Positions 44,015 through 54,395 of a stretch of 64,000 nucleotides of DNA are shown piece after piece. Both the position numbers and the translations under genes were made by a program. Source of the DNA: Fragum whitleyi. Taxonomy: Eukaryota > Mollusca > Bivalvia > Cardiida > Cardiidae. Positions within the stretch are counted from its first letter, which is position 1. Each line of letters begins with the position of its first letter. The DNA is taken from positions 25,870,026-25,934,025 of the forward strand of contig OX411543.1 in the NCBI GenBank assembly GCA_948146395.1, in the 5' to 3' direction. The notes below the pieces were generated by a model. The model had not been told where the DNA came from, searched no databases, and worked only from the letters and a program-made list of their open reading frames with translations.

Positions 44015-44250
44015 AAAATTCGATCGTAAACCTTAGTCTAATTCAGAAATTAATATTAAACGATTAATGTCATCATGAAACCAGCTGTGCAATGTAAGCT
44101 CAAACAGCTGTCAAACACTAAATGTGATTATTTTGCACAGTGTGTTTTTGTATGAACACGTTCGCAATTTGTATCTTCTTAAACAATTCCTTGGTGACTC
44201 AACCTACACTGGCCCGACTTCATAGGGGTGGAAGACAGAATAAGTACATG
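44015..44250 (+). repeat. Dispersed repeat, contiguous copy
   Basis: AGCTGTGCAATGTAAGCTCA, ATGAACACGTTCGCAATTTG and ACACTGGCCCGACTTCATAG are here within 235 bp. In the second locus the same blocks are at 49195-49350 and 50762-50818, separated by about 1.4 kb that contains a Tc1 relic. Confidence 0.8.
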
Positions 44251-44276
44251 CATCCAGTGAATAATAAATGAAAAAG

Positions 44277-44482
44277 GCGGATTGATTGATTGAATGGAGT
44301 TTATGTTGCTTTCAACATTTTTTTCAGCTACATCGCGGTGGCTGGAGCACCTAACAATGGATTCCTGGTATTTTTCTCACCAGTACAACCATCACATCCT
44401 TTCCTAGTCTCCAGCTACTATCTCACATAGGTCTACGATCATCAACACATTGGTGAGAGACAAATAGTCGGAAAGAATGAGT
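44277..44482 (-). mobile_element. SINE body, 5'-truncated
   Basis: On the minus strand it gives CTCTCACCAATG, CCAGGAATCCATTGTTAGG and TGCTCCAGCCACCGCGATG. The tail is AAAGCAACATAAACTCCATT then (CAAT)n. It matches the body and tail of the SINE at 38312-38566 and lacks the tRNA head. Confidence 0.8.
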
Positions 44483-44689
44483 GTTTTTTTTCTTTTCAAA
44501 AGTAACTTTCTAATTCTACTTATCGCAATGATCATTGAATCATCATATTTCTATTGAAGATAAAATCAGTAATTGTAGTTAAAACTTGATTTTTGGAGCC
44601 TATTACCCCTCGTACATTTTTAATACCATGTAATCAAACAATCAATTAGTTAAACAAGATTACAGGTAAAAGATAAGATGTAGAGGATA

Positions 44690-44850
44690 ATCGTTTGTTT
44701 AAGTGTAAGATCGATTAAAATTTAATTGAGTGAACAACAAAAGCTATATTTTCACGAGTGGTGGAGCCACGAGTGAAAATATAGCTTTTGTTGTTCACGA
44801 AATGAAATATTAATCCATCTTACTCGAAAAACAAACGATTATTCTATTTA
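44690..44850. mobile_element. ~160-bp palindromic MITE
   Basis: Inner arms GTGAACAACAAAAGCTATAT then TTTCAC and their reverse complement flank a 17-base centre. Outer arms ATAATCGTTTGTTT and AAACAAACGATTAT are also inverted. Confidence 0.85.
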
Positions 44851-44939
44851 TTTATTATTGCAAAAATGAGACAAAATATGAAATTTCTAGGACATTTCTC
44901 GTAAAGCGCGTCATTTTGCACGTGATTGCTATGCAACGT

Positions 44940-44985
44940 TCATTGTGACGTCACTTTTTTCGCCCCGCATAGATGACGTCAGAAA
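44940..44985. promoter_or_regulatory. Paired CRE palindromes
   Basis: Perfect TGACGTCA at 44946-44953 and 44974-44981, with TTTTTTCGCCCCGCATAGA between. No gene start is recognised nearby. Confidence 0.35.
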
Positions 44986-45089
44986 GGATTAAATGCACAA
45001 AAGCAGGTTATAAGTTTTTGATAATTTCACTGCTCTTGCGGTGAGATTATCAAATGATAATCTGCCGTTATTTCTCGATAAACCACCGA

Positions 45090-45757
45090 AAAGTATTAAA
45101 GAAAAGAAATTGAATGTCATGAATTATATTGTTTTCAAATTTTGAATTGTTTTCAACACGGACGTGTCCATCATCAAATTGACGGATTGCTGGCCTCACC
45201 CTTTTGTTTCTCGCCATGAAGCACGCCTCAAATATTCAAATTATTTTCTTCGGAGGGTGACATCAACGTCGTTACTACAGCTTAGCCGTAGTTATGAAGT
45301 TTTAGGTGCCCGTCCTCAAAAACATTATAATAAAATCATCTGTTGCGAAAAAATGTCGGACTTTAACAGTCATCTCATAAAATACTTTTCAAAATAAGGT
45401 TTTTGACACTGATAAAACAAATGATTTTCTAAACAAAATGCAAATTATTCGATGACTGTTGATTGTTTTGTTTATAGTAATTGTAATTTAAGAATTTCAT
45501 GGGTTTTGTCTTCTCTAACACAACGTGCGATTTCAATTCAATCAACCAAATTCAAGTAACAGTCCATTTTTTCGGAAATAATTAACCGATTTTTTCCCGA
45601 AAACGCTATTTGCTTCGTAAAGAGATACCTCCTGTGGTTTTTGACATATTCACGAGTCAAGAGGTATGTCCGGTGACCTATGCTGAATTTTAGATATGTT
45701 CATGCCAAACCATTCCATTGAAGACTTTTTAGATAAAAAAACATGTATCTTCGGGTT

Positions 45758-45791
<34 letters not shown>

Positions 45792-46320
45792 TAAAATTAA
45801 ATTCCGCGAAGTTATCGCAAATCAAAGAATTTTTCAACGTCGCTTCAAATGTTCACAACTGCTGTCTTTTTAAACGGATGTAAAATAGAGTATTCTTAAA
45901 ATCACATTCAGATTTGATACTATATACTCTGAGCCTATATTTTACAATAAACCTGAATTTCAAATATTTTAGAATACGTTATTGCGTGAAGATTTGCGTC
46001 AAATAAGCAACGATGAGTTTTGTGCGACGCCGAATTCGACGAAAAAACGATGCGACAATTTAACAAAATCAAATTTAATGAATAATCTTACCCGAAGATA
46101 TATTATTTTAGTTGATAAATGTAAACCACAATCTTTTCGGTACAAAAGAACAAAAAATCAGCAAAGGTCCCTGGACAAAAAATTTCTGTTAATTCACCAA
46201 AAAAAAAATGAAATGAAAAAATGAGCGTCTAATTTCGTAAAAATCGACCGATTGATTCAAAAAATATTTGCAATGAAGGATTGAATGAAGGGTTTGTCTG
46301 TGGTATAATCTTAGTTTAAG
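45090..46320. other. No gene recognised; T30 run
   Basis: Frames up to 80 aa without family resemblance. A T30 homopolymer occupies 45761-45790. Nothing supports a gene. Confidence 0.5.
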
Positions 46321-46680
46321 CTAAATACCATTCCAATTTTTTTTACGTTTAAAATGAGTTCAAAATAATGATTTTGTCTATCTAGTTGATGTTAAATTTT
46401 CGCATTTTCCGCTCTTAAACACGAGGGGTGATGAAGGCTGTTAAGTAGTAAGAAAATGTAAAAAAATAGTAAAAACACGTGGTTTTATACTAAACATTTG
46501 ACAGAATAAATGTCCATTATTCCTTATTTGGAAATGCTAATTAGCATGCCGGTGGTTATGTCATCTTTAACTTAAATATCACGTGATGTTTACTGTTATT
46601 ACTTGCCTGCTTGTCTAGTTTTCCTCGCGAAAATCCAAAATAACATTGTTAAATAATTTTCCTGTAAAATCGCGTTAGCT
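46320..46680 (-). repeat. Dispersed repeat, inverted copy
   Basis: Reverse complement of about 48690-49060 and of the right half of 29280-29957 (CACGAGGGGTGATGAAGGCT, AAAACACGTGGTTTTATACT). With 48690-49060 it brackets 2.0 kb as a large inverted repeat. Confidence 0.8.
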
Positions 46681-46794
46681 GAGGCACAAGCGATTGTTTC
46701 ATTTATCGAATTTTGTAATATATGTTTATATATAAAGACGATCTTGTAAAATGATCTTTAGGACGAAGATTAGATTACGAAACAATCGCATGTG

Positions 46795-46905
46795 GCCTGG
46801 AGCACCTAAACATGGATATCGGTTATTTCTCTAACCATAACTATTGCTTGCATACATGCTTACCCAGCCTTCTCCTTTTTCCATTATCCCCAATTGGTAG
46901 GAGGA
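46795..46905 (-). mobile_element. SINE fragment
   Basis: TGGCCTGGAGCACCTAAACA then TGGATATCGG and TTTCTCTAACC match the minus-strand SINE at 44277-44482, with heavy divergence. Confidence 0.5.
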
Positions 46906-47140
46906 ACAGAATTTAAACTGCGACATTGTCTGGACAATTAAATTTTTGTACAAAATACCCACATACATAAACAACCTTGTTATTACAGCGTTTTGGTTGA
47001 AGATTTTGCGTTTTGTCTCTGACTGATGTAAGACTGGGAACTGCCCCTAGAGCTATCGATACTCTCAGACAGCGGGCTACCAGCATATTACTGAATTACT
47101 GACGCGCGCCATTAGTAAGAGAAACACTAGTCCTTAAAAT

Positions 47141-47430
47141 GGGGGGGGGGGGGGGGATTGGGGGTATCCATTTCGTAAAATTTCGATAACGGATTACGTT
47201 TCATAGTAAAATTATAGCAATACAGCTGTTTGTTTGGTCAAATACTGGTTTTGCATGATGAAATTGAATAACCTTTCTGACTATTTTTTCTTCGAGTTCA
47301 AAAATGAATAGTCTAGACTCTCACTCTCTCTCTCTCTTGTATATGTATCTTCACATGTAATCTTCTGTAAATATAGTTATTATCATTATTATATATATTT
47401 TATATTTATATTTATTATATATATATATAT
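47141..47430. repeat. Cluster of simple repeats
   Basis: G16 (47141-47156), (TC)n near 47322-47338 and (TA)n near 47390-47440. Confidence 0.85.
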
Positions 47431-47449
47431 ATATTTATATATTAGTTAA

Positions 47450-48225
47450 CATAAAAAAGAACGAATGAGACATCGGTTGGTTGCAAAACATAAATCTGTT
47501 TCGCAATTATGCGAAATTAACGATATGTTATTACGGACCAATTAAACGCTTTAGAATGCACAACAGCCAATAAATCCTGCAATAATTAAGTCGACATGAA
47601 TGAAATGATCATCGTTTTGAATGGCGATCATCGTTTAAAACGATTTCGGAACTCTTTAAGTGATTAGAGAGAGTGTTTTGACTACCTCGAATGGAGCACC
47701 GAGGAAGTGATTTAGAATGGTTTTGATCGGAATGATTGTCAATTTCAGTGTAAAGGTTTCCGACATAGACATTTTATTTCATTTCAGTAACTTTAACTGC
47801 AAACACGTTCTCGTTACAACAAATTGGAAAACATATTTTCATTCAAGATCAACAAAACAAACATATAAACAGCACACACTCATACATACCTTCAAATACA
47901 TATCACACACACAAGCATACCACAAAAAACCACGAAATGTGTAATCAATTAAACAAATACTAATTTGATGTCAGAAGCTAATATATTTTAGTGTGTAAAA
48001 GGGCCCGTGAAGAATTTTGAAAAGAATGAAAACAAAATCTTTTATTAAGAAAGTTAAAGATTATCAAAATGGATAATCCAAGTGTACTGCTCAACTCGTT
48101 GAAAAAGGGCTGTAGTGACTTTTGATTATTGTCTGTAACATTGATTTGAAACAGCCTTTGCGTGCAAGCTGTTGTGCGATCTACTGTGAAATGTCTCTCA
48201 AAGAAGGACAATTTGGACATCCCGT
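47450..48225 (+). repeat. Dispersed ~0.5-kb repeat, copy 2 with insertion
   Basis: Matches 31910-32428 at both ends (GTTGGTTGCAAAA, AGTGATTAGAGAGAGTGTTT; AACTCGTT, GATTTGAAACAGCC). The middle ~300 bp (about 47765-48065) is not shared and is an insertion here or a deletion there. Confidence 0.75.
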
Positions 48226-48379
48226 ATAGTCCGTTTGGCTTCTATATGAACCAACATTTTGCCAAAAATCTCAGAATCAAATTAACCAAGCGTATTTTTT
48301 TGTTGTCATATCATATTTTCCAGCTTATACCATGAAGATTTTGTTTTTTAGAATTTTTGAAGGTGAAATTGTGATTTTG

Positions 48380-49060
48380 TGCGTCCGTCTGCATGTTAAC
48401 ATTCTGCCTTCCATACCTAATCGTGTCTGTAATAAACGTAACAGCGAATTGTCTTTCCAAAAATAGCTCTGATTTGCATAGGGACAGAGTCAAAAGTGTA
48501 TGAATTTTGGAAAATACATTTAGTATAAAATCTGGTTTTAGTATAAAATCTAGTATTTTTGTTAAATTAGTTTTGCAGTGTTTTTTTACTCCCTTATGAT
48601 ATCAAATCTTATTGTATTCTATATTTGTTAAAAAAGTGATTGACCAGATAATTGATGATAGTTTTTATCCATTCTGAGATGAACCCCATATTCCCTTATT
48701 TAGACCAATCAAAAAGGATTTTTTTACGAAGTCGTCTGGACTTTCACGAGGAAAACTAGATAAGCAGACGAGTAATAACAGTACAATTCATGGGATATTT
48801 AAGTTAAAGATGTCCTTGCCGTAGATATGCTAATTAACTTTTCCAAATATGGAATAATGGACATTTCTTCAGTCAAATGTTTAGTGTAAAACCACGTGTT
48901 TTTAGTATTTGTTTACATTCATTTACAACTAAACAGCCATCACCACCCCTCGTGTTTAAGAGCAGGAAAGGCGAAAATATTATCATTAACTAAATAGACA
49001 AAATCATTATTTTAAAATCATTTTGTTTCCAAAATAATATTTTTGGCATGGTATTAAAAT
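48380..49060 (+). repeat. Dispersed ~0.68-kb repeat, copy 2
   Basis: Partner of 29280-29957 (ATACCTAA, GTAACAGCGAATTG, CTTTCACGAGGAAA, AAACCACGTGTTTTTA). A (CA)n run follows at 49072-49086. Confidence 0.8.
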
Positions 49061-49194
49061 ATATTAGCTTCACACACACACACACAAAGCCGAGTGTGAA
49101 AAGTTTCGACTTAAGTCAACTTGTTTGGTAAAAACATAGATACTTACAATAGACGTGCAATGATACCAATAGAATTGGCTAAAAACTTAACTTA

Positions 49195-49350
49195 ACTTAA
49201 ATGGCCTTAACTTAACTCAGAAATCAATCTAAAAACGATCAATGTAATCATGAAACAAGCTGTGCAATGTAAGCTCAAACAGTTGTCCAACTCGTAATGT
49301 GGTTAATTTTGCACCGTGTGATTTTGTATGAACACGTTCGCAATTTGTCT
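49195..49350 (+). repeat. Dispersed repeat, split copy, left part
   Basis: Matches 44015-44170. The remainder resumes at 50762-50818. Confidence 0.75.
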
Positions 49351-49679
49351 CTTATCATATACTTAGCGTCATTAAAAAGTTACCACCAAAAACACCATTG
49401 GATCTCTCAAATAGCATTGTCCTGTGTAAAATACTATGTTCACGATGTTTTGTACGCAAAAATTAACTATTGTGTTGATAAATTGTTTTCATTGTTGTCA
49501 CAATACGTCACGTGCAAATTGGGTAAACCTAATATTGTAAACGTGTATGCAAAATGTTTCACAAATTGTTTTATAGATTATTCTAGCCAGTCATCATGCC
49601 GTAAAGAACACTTAAAGTCTTGACAGTTTTTTTTTCAGAAAATTAGATGTTTCGCTTACGAACAACAACATTGGTTTTC

Positions 49680-50520
49680 AGTATGGTCGAGGCGGGATTG
49701 TGTGTTCTTCGAACTTTAGGCCGAATAGGTTGCCCTCAACAAGAAATAATGAAACCCGTAGCCGTAAAAAAAACTTGATTTGTAGATGATAGGCCTCGCC
49801 AAGGTCGCCAAAAGGTGACCTCAAAACGATTTGATGGTCTAATCATCCAATGGCAATAATGCAATAGGTTCCGTGCGACTTCGACGACGGCACGGGACAC
49901 ATAAGGCTCTAAAATGGGATGGATTTGCGCATCTACTGTACACCCTTGTTTAAACAGGTCGTATAAAGCGCTGATATAGCTTTCCGGGAGAACGTTTCAA
50001 CGCCAGACCGTCAACAAGATCATGTTAATTCGTGTACTTTGTATCAGAGATGGGTTGATCGACGTTGACAAAGTGTTCTTTCCGAAGAAGAATTCAGACT
50101 CTATCTCGATATGGTCGACGGTGTCAATGCAACGTCATGCGTTATGTTGTGGTGGACAGGCTATGCGTTGCGTTGTGGGAGTATAACGGCATTTCAAAGC
50201 AACATAAAACAAACATCTCGAATGGCCGATGGAATTTTACAACGAAACGTTATGTTGAGAACACCTTGAGACTATTTGTTTGTCCGTTCTCAATGAAACA
50301 AGTTAACACCGACGTTTTTCAACAGATCAACGCTTGGCCGCATTTTGCAATGTTGATTTGGCTTTTCTTAGAGTCAATTATGTTGATCCGTTTCCTTTTA
50401 TTGCATTCTCTTCCGATTGCAATCCTACAAAGCATGTGTGAGCCAGTCAGAACGTACGGTATTTGACGATTGACGTCATAGCGGAAACCGGCAGCAGCTC
50501 ATCAATGCTCTTACGAACGA
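49680..50520 (+). pseudogene. Tc1-like transposase pseudogene 2
   Basis: Pieces in several frames read DDRPRQGRQKVTSKR, FRATSTTARDT, EEFRLYLDMVDG, VMLWWTGYALRCG (where VMVWGG is usual), FTTKRYVENTLRLFVCPF (GN(L/F)...RY...L.P.V.PF), and VDPFPFIAFSSDCNPTKHV (WPA.SPDLNPIEH). The order is that of a Tc1 DDE transposase. It is more decayed than the copy at 33.3 kb and clearly dead. Confidence 0.75.
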
Positions 50521-50817
50521 ATCTCTAATAAAGTATACAGCTTGCGATAAGAAGTTTTGGCGCAAAATCACTAGAGTTCTCTACGGAACTCTGGCCTACT
50601 CGTTATTGACGTTAGTGACTTTTCAATTTTAGGTAAGTTTCTTAAAACCTGAAAACTTTATGTTTTCCTATCACTCCATAGTCAATGAATTAAACATCTT
50701 TTTTTATACAAATAAATGTTAAATGGGTGTTATTGTTGGTGATAACTTTCTTTTGACGCCGAGTATTTCTGGTTGACTCAATCTACACTGGCCCGACTTC
50801 ATAGGGGCGTGGAAGAC

Positions 50818-51090
50818 ATAAGCGTTACTAGGATTTTGAAACTTATACGCACTCAGAAGGCGACCAACATTGAATATATAGGACGAAGGCGTTATGTGGA
50901 CTGTGACAAAACATGAATGTCCTATGAATCGAGCGTTGGTGAATTGTCAAAATATCGTAACTACAGCTTGAATAAGCTGAAATTTGGCTGTTATGAATTC
51001 ATCAACGACATTTTTCGAAAGAGGAATTTTATTCTATTACGCACTTGCGTTATGTGCGTAATGGTAGCTACGCCTTTGAAGATACCTTCA
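50818..51090 (+). repeat. Inverted arm left of VMO-I B
   Basis: Reverse-complementary over about 270 bp to 53785-54090: TCAGAAGGCGAC, GACTGTGACAAAA, ATCGTAACTACAG, TTTGAATAAGCTG-like core, and TTACGCACTTGCGT. The core is itself palindromic, so each arm may be a MITE copy. Confidence 0.85.
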
Positions 51091-51507
51091 CTTCACCATT
51101 TTTTGATTAGAACTTTTTTGAAGAGAGTAATGAATGTTTTTATTGGTCAATCATTTTTTTCAACGGCATCCCTCAATTTATATTATCTATCATTATCTCA
51201 AAAAAGGGTAAACCTAGTTATCAATTGAATTATCACTTAAATAATACCCGTCAGCGGCAAATGACTCAATAGTAAATGCAAAAAGTATCCATTCTGATCT
51301 GCTTGCATGTTACCCAGGCTGGTTGGAATCTATACCTTTCCCTTAATAGCCATTATTTCAGAATCTTGAATGACATTTCTGCCATGCTTAAAACAATTCT
51401 CGAATTGACCTTTACTTTCCCCTAAATATTATTTTGTTATGGAGTTCTCAATTTCCCTCCTTTTTCCATGATCAGCCACAAACTAATCTCATACTTACTC
51501 TGCGATA

Positions 51508-51616
51508 AGGATGACAAAACGACGTAAACTGTTTGCAAGTTACACCCCGCTTTACACACAATGCACACGCAAAGCTAGGTATAATTTGGAAACAGTTTGC
51601 GCCGTTTTGTCACCCT
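51508..51616 (+). promoter_or_regulatory. Palindromic MITE in VMO-I B upstream region
   Basis: Same element as upstream of copy A. Arms are AGGATGACAAAACGACG and, as reverse complement, AGGGTGACAAAACGGCG. They are better paired than in copy A and end 45 bp before the ATG. GGTATAATTT lies in the right arm. Fragments of the same family occur at about 3023-3100 and 58469-58530, far from any gene, so it is a dispersed repeat that predates the VMO-I duplication. Confidence 0.5.
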
Positions 51617-51661
51617 AGTCGAAGGACTGGAGTAGATTGCACACATTGCATAACCGACGCC

Positions 51662-53376
51662 ATGACTTCGGTATTACTTTATGGACTATTATTTTTACTA
51701 CAATCGAGCATTTCTGGTGCGTCAACCTGTGTGCTTCCCGGACGCGATGTTGTGGCTACATTGACGGTCGGAAATGGAGGACCATGGGGGAGATGGCGGG
51801 ACGTAGAGGGGTGTCCCTCAGGATCGTATGCAGTCGGATATAGCATGAGGGTATTTTTACTTAATCATCATTATTTATGCTACCGATTATGAACATCATC
51901 AAATGGACAAGGTGAACAAAATTGGAAAGATTTTGGATTTTGATTAAATGAGTGGGATGGGGTAAGTTTTGATTGAAATCTTGGAATGGTTATACTATAT
52001 TTCTATCATACGATCGCTTAATGGAATAGTAGTTTTTTTATCAGTTGAATTTGTGTAAAATATAAACTTAAACATTAGCCATTAGGCTCCATATTTCCCA
52101 TGGGTATTGCTTATAACAACCTTTGCAGGTCACACCAAGGCCAAGGGCATTCATCCAGGTTCATTCGCATAGTCTGATCAGAGTCTTAACTACCGGCAGA
52201 TGCAAGTATGAATCCGCGAAGTGGGTTCATACACGTATCATTGGTGTTTTTAGTTTCATAACTTCATAAATTCACCAAATACTCTCTTTATCTTATATAA
52301 TCTAATTTCACAAAACAAAAATGTAAAGATATGTAAATAATGAGTCCGATTTCTTGCAAGACTTCTTTGTGCACAAGCTTAAAGAATACTTGCGCACTGC
52401 GATTTTTTCATTGGGGAATAAAACCAAACTGTTTGCCAATCAGAATGCAGGAATCTGGATGAAAATTACTAATTTTTATTCTCAATCTTTAAATAGCTGG
52501 AGTGGGATCAAAGAGGTGGTGACGACACAGCGCTTAATGGAATTATGTTATACTGTAGAAGACGAGAAAACTATTATTATGATGCAGGATTCATCACTTC
52601 TGGTCAGGCGTATTGGGGACACTGGGATCAAAATTACACGTGCGACGGCGAGGATCGCTTTCTGACTGCATTTCAAATGAGAGTCGAGCGACCGGGGGTA
52701 AGCCTTCTCACATTGGTTATCCTGATATAACCGACTCGATGTCGCGGACGGTTTTAAGGTAGTGGACCCGTAAAAGTTCCGCAACATTTCGGACCAGATG
52801 ATCTTTTACAATGTTGACCGAGGTTTCCTCATGAAATCACGAGGAAACCTCGGTTAACACTGTTAAAGCTCATTACTTCCGAAACGTTGCGGAACTATTA
52901 CGGGTCCACTTTATTTAAAGTTTGTTTTGATAAACCTTGAAGGAAAAAAATCGACGTAAATATTTTCTGTAAAAGTTGATAACTCACACCAGAATAACAA
53001 TCTTAGAACTCCGTCGTTTGTGCACAAATGTTAAAAAATCAAATTAGTTTACATCTGTAAAAACATGCAATTGTTAAATCCATTTTAACATTTTCGAATA
53101 GGGTTTCTAAATATATTTCAGGAACGTTATAATTTTGACGACACAGCCGCTAACTACGTCCTTTTCCGTTGCCGAAATTTCCACGTTGTTCCTGGAAGTG
53201 AGGGAAACACTCAAGTTGGGAGAGGAACCGGGTTATATGGAACGTGGGGGCAGTGGAGTAATAGTTGCCCAGACAACTCCGCCATCTGTGGTCTAACAAC
53301 GAAGATTGATGAGCGACGTTGGAGAGGCGACGATACCGCTCTAAATGACGTCAAATTTTGTTGTTGTAGAGATTGA
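51662..53376 (+). CDS. VMO1: VMO-I-like secreted protein, copy B (3 exons)
   Basis: Exons are 51662-51850, 52497-52697 and 53122-53376 (stop TGA). They have exactly the same lengths (189, 201, 255 nt) and phase-0 GT-AG introns as copy A, but shorter introns (646 and 424 bp). The 214-aa product has the same signal peptide and all VMO-I repeats (RWRDVEGCPSGSYAVG, GDDTALNGI, GTGLYGTWGQWS, NSAICGL, GDDTALNDV). By eye about 31 residues differ from copy A. Many changes lie in exposed-looking loops (for example 113-117 and 151-159), and the C-terminus reads CCCRD instead of FCCDE, adding a tenth Cys. Both copies keep every motif, so both are probably functional. The gene lies between inverted ~270-bp repeats and downstream of the same palindromic MITE as copy A. 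Confidence 0.93.
52753..52912. mobile_element. MITE, AGTGGACCCGTAA family, intron 2 of VMO-I B
   Basis: Terminal inverted repeats: left GGTAGTGGACCCGTAAAAG..., right as reverse complement AGTGGACCCGTAATAGTTCC. The centre holds a second palindrome, GAGGTTTCCTC/GAGGAAACCTC. The length is about 160 bp with no coding capacity. Confidence 0.85.
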
Positions 53377-53486
53377 CGATATTATCCTTCACTAATCATT
53401 GTGACACTTGATGTCATAATATATCGAAATGATAAAAAAAAATTAACCATAAAAACTAGTGATAATTACGAAAATAGGAAATCATT

Positions 53487-53739
53487 TATGACACTTCACG
53501 CGAAAAAGGACAATCTGTGTATTGCGTCAAGTGTCCAACCTAGTCAGACTGCGCATACTGGCTAGGCCCAAAACTTCTCGCTATGTGCTTATTTTCTGAA
53601 TCTAGAATGATTCAATTTACCATCCAGTGAAATTATTTTAGAAATGCGACCTTTGTTGATCTATGCTGGACCCAACCTCTTTTTTAAATATTCATTTTAC
53701 AAAGTTCCCAGATGGTTCCTTTACGCGTGACGGGTCACA
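53487..53739. mobile_element. ~253-bp MITE, TGTGACCCGTCACGCG family (inverted copy)
   Basis: The right end TTTACGCGTGACGGGTCACA is well preserved; the left end TGACACTTCACGCGAAAAAG is diverged. It is inverted relative to 32429-32692 and lies immediately past the VMO-I B duplicated block. Confidence 0.8.
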
Positions 53740-53784
53740 TATTATAATACGGTTTCAGAAAAACTAATGTTTGAAAACAATAAA

Positions 53785-54090
53785 TGTTACGTTATCAAAT
53801 GCGTAGCTCCCATTACGCAATTTACGCAAGTGCGTAAAAGAATTAATCCTCTGTTGAAAAATATCGTTGATGAATGATCATAACATCGAAACTACAGCTT
53901 ATTCAAACTGTAGTTACGATGTTTTGATAAATCACCAACGCGCAATTATAAAAAGGGAGCGGACGGAGGGTATTCATCTTTTGTCACAGTCCTTATATCG
54001 CCTTAATCCAATATATTCTTTAGTTGTCGCCTTCTGAGATTGCGTATAAATTTCAAAGTCCTAGATTCGCCTATGCGTTATCCAGGGACA
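53785..54090 (-). repeat. Inverted arm right of VMO-I B
   Basis: Partner of 50818-51090 in opposite orientation. The central hairpin ACTACAGCTTATTC / AACTGTAGTTACGA is better preserved here. Confidence 0.85.
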
Positions 54091-54124
54091 CATACATAAA
54101 TGTCAATAAAATGGATAATACTCT

Positions 54125-54395
54125 TTAATAAATAGAGGATATCGAATGAGTGATCTTTGAATGCCGAATTTATTAAACGGGTCATATTCAAGCAGATAAA
54201 AACGAGACAACGCCGAGTTTTTATCTGTTTAAGATCACAGGGGTCCGAAATAACCCCCGCCCTCCTTCCACCATATAGACCGATAATAGTTTATATTATT
54301 CGTCTATATGGTTGTAGGGCGGGGGGTGTAATTTCGGACCCCTATCTTTACGATGACGAGTTCAATAAATTCTGTATATGGGTTAGCGTATAGTT
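54125..54395. mobile_element. Inverted-repeat element with nested palindrome
   Basis: Left AATAGAGGATATCGAATGAG then GAATTTATTAAACGGGTCAT and right GACGAGTTCAATAAATTCTG resemble the ends of the 4.7-kb insertion (59.3 and 63.7 kb). The hairpin CAGATAAAAACGAG/CGAGTTTTTATCTG lies at 54193-54226. Confidence 0.7.
54239..54343. mobile_element. ~105-bp palindromic MITE
   Basis: AGGGGTCCGAAATAACCCCC then GCCCT and the reverse complement GGGGGGTGTAATTTCGGACC then CCT. Inner arms are CCATATAGAC/GTCTATATGG. Nested in the 54125-54395 element; the target duplication is unclear. Confidence 0.85.

Larger units (their letters stand above)
51105..53480 (+). repeat. Segmental duplication block B (carries VMO-I B)
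   Basis: Partner of 23290-26625 in direct orientation, about 27.8 kb downstream. Its left edge lies just inside an inverted repeat arm (50818-51090). Its right edge meets a MITE (53487-53739) and then the second arm (53785-54090). Confidence 0.85.

Noticed and set aside
45982..46224. 80-aa Lys/Asn-rich frame
   Set aside because: Low-complexity composition, no splice or homology support.
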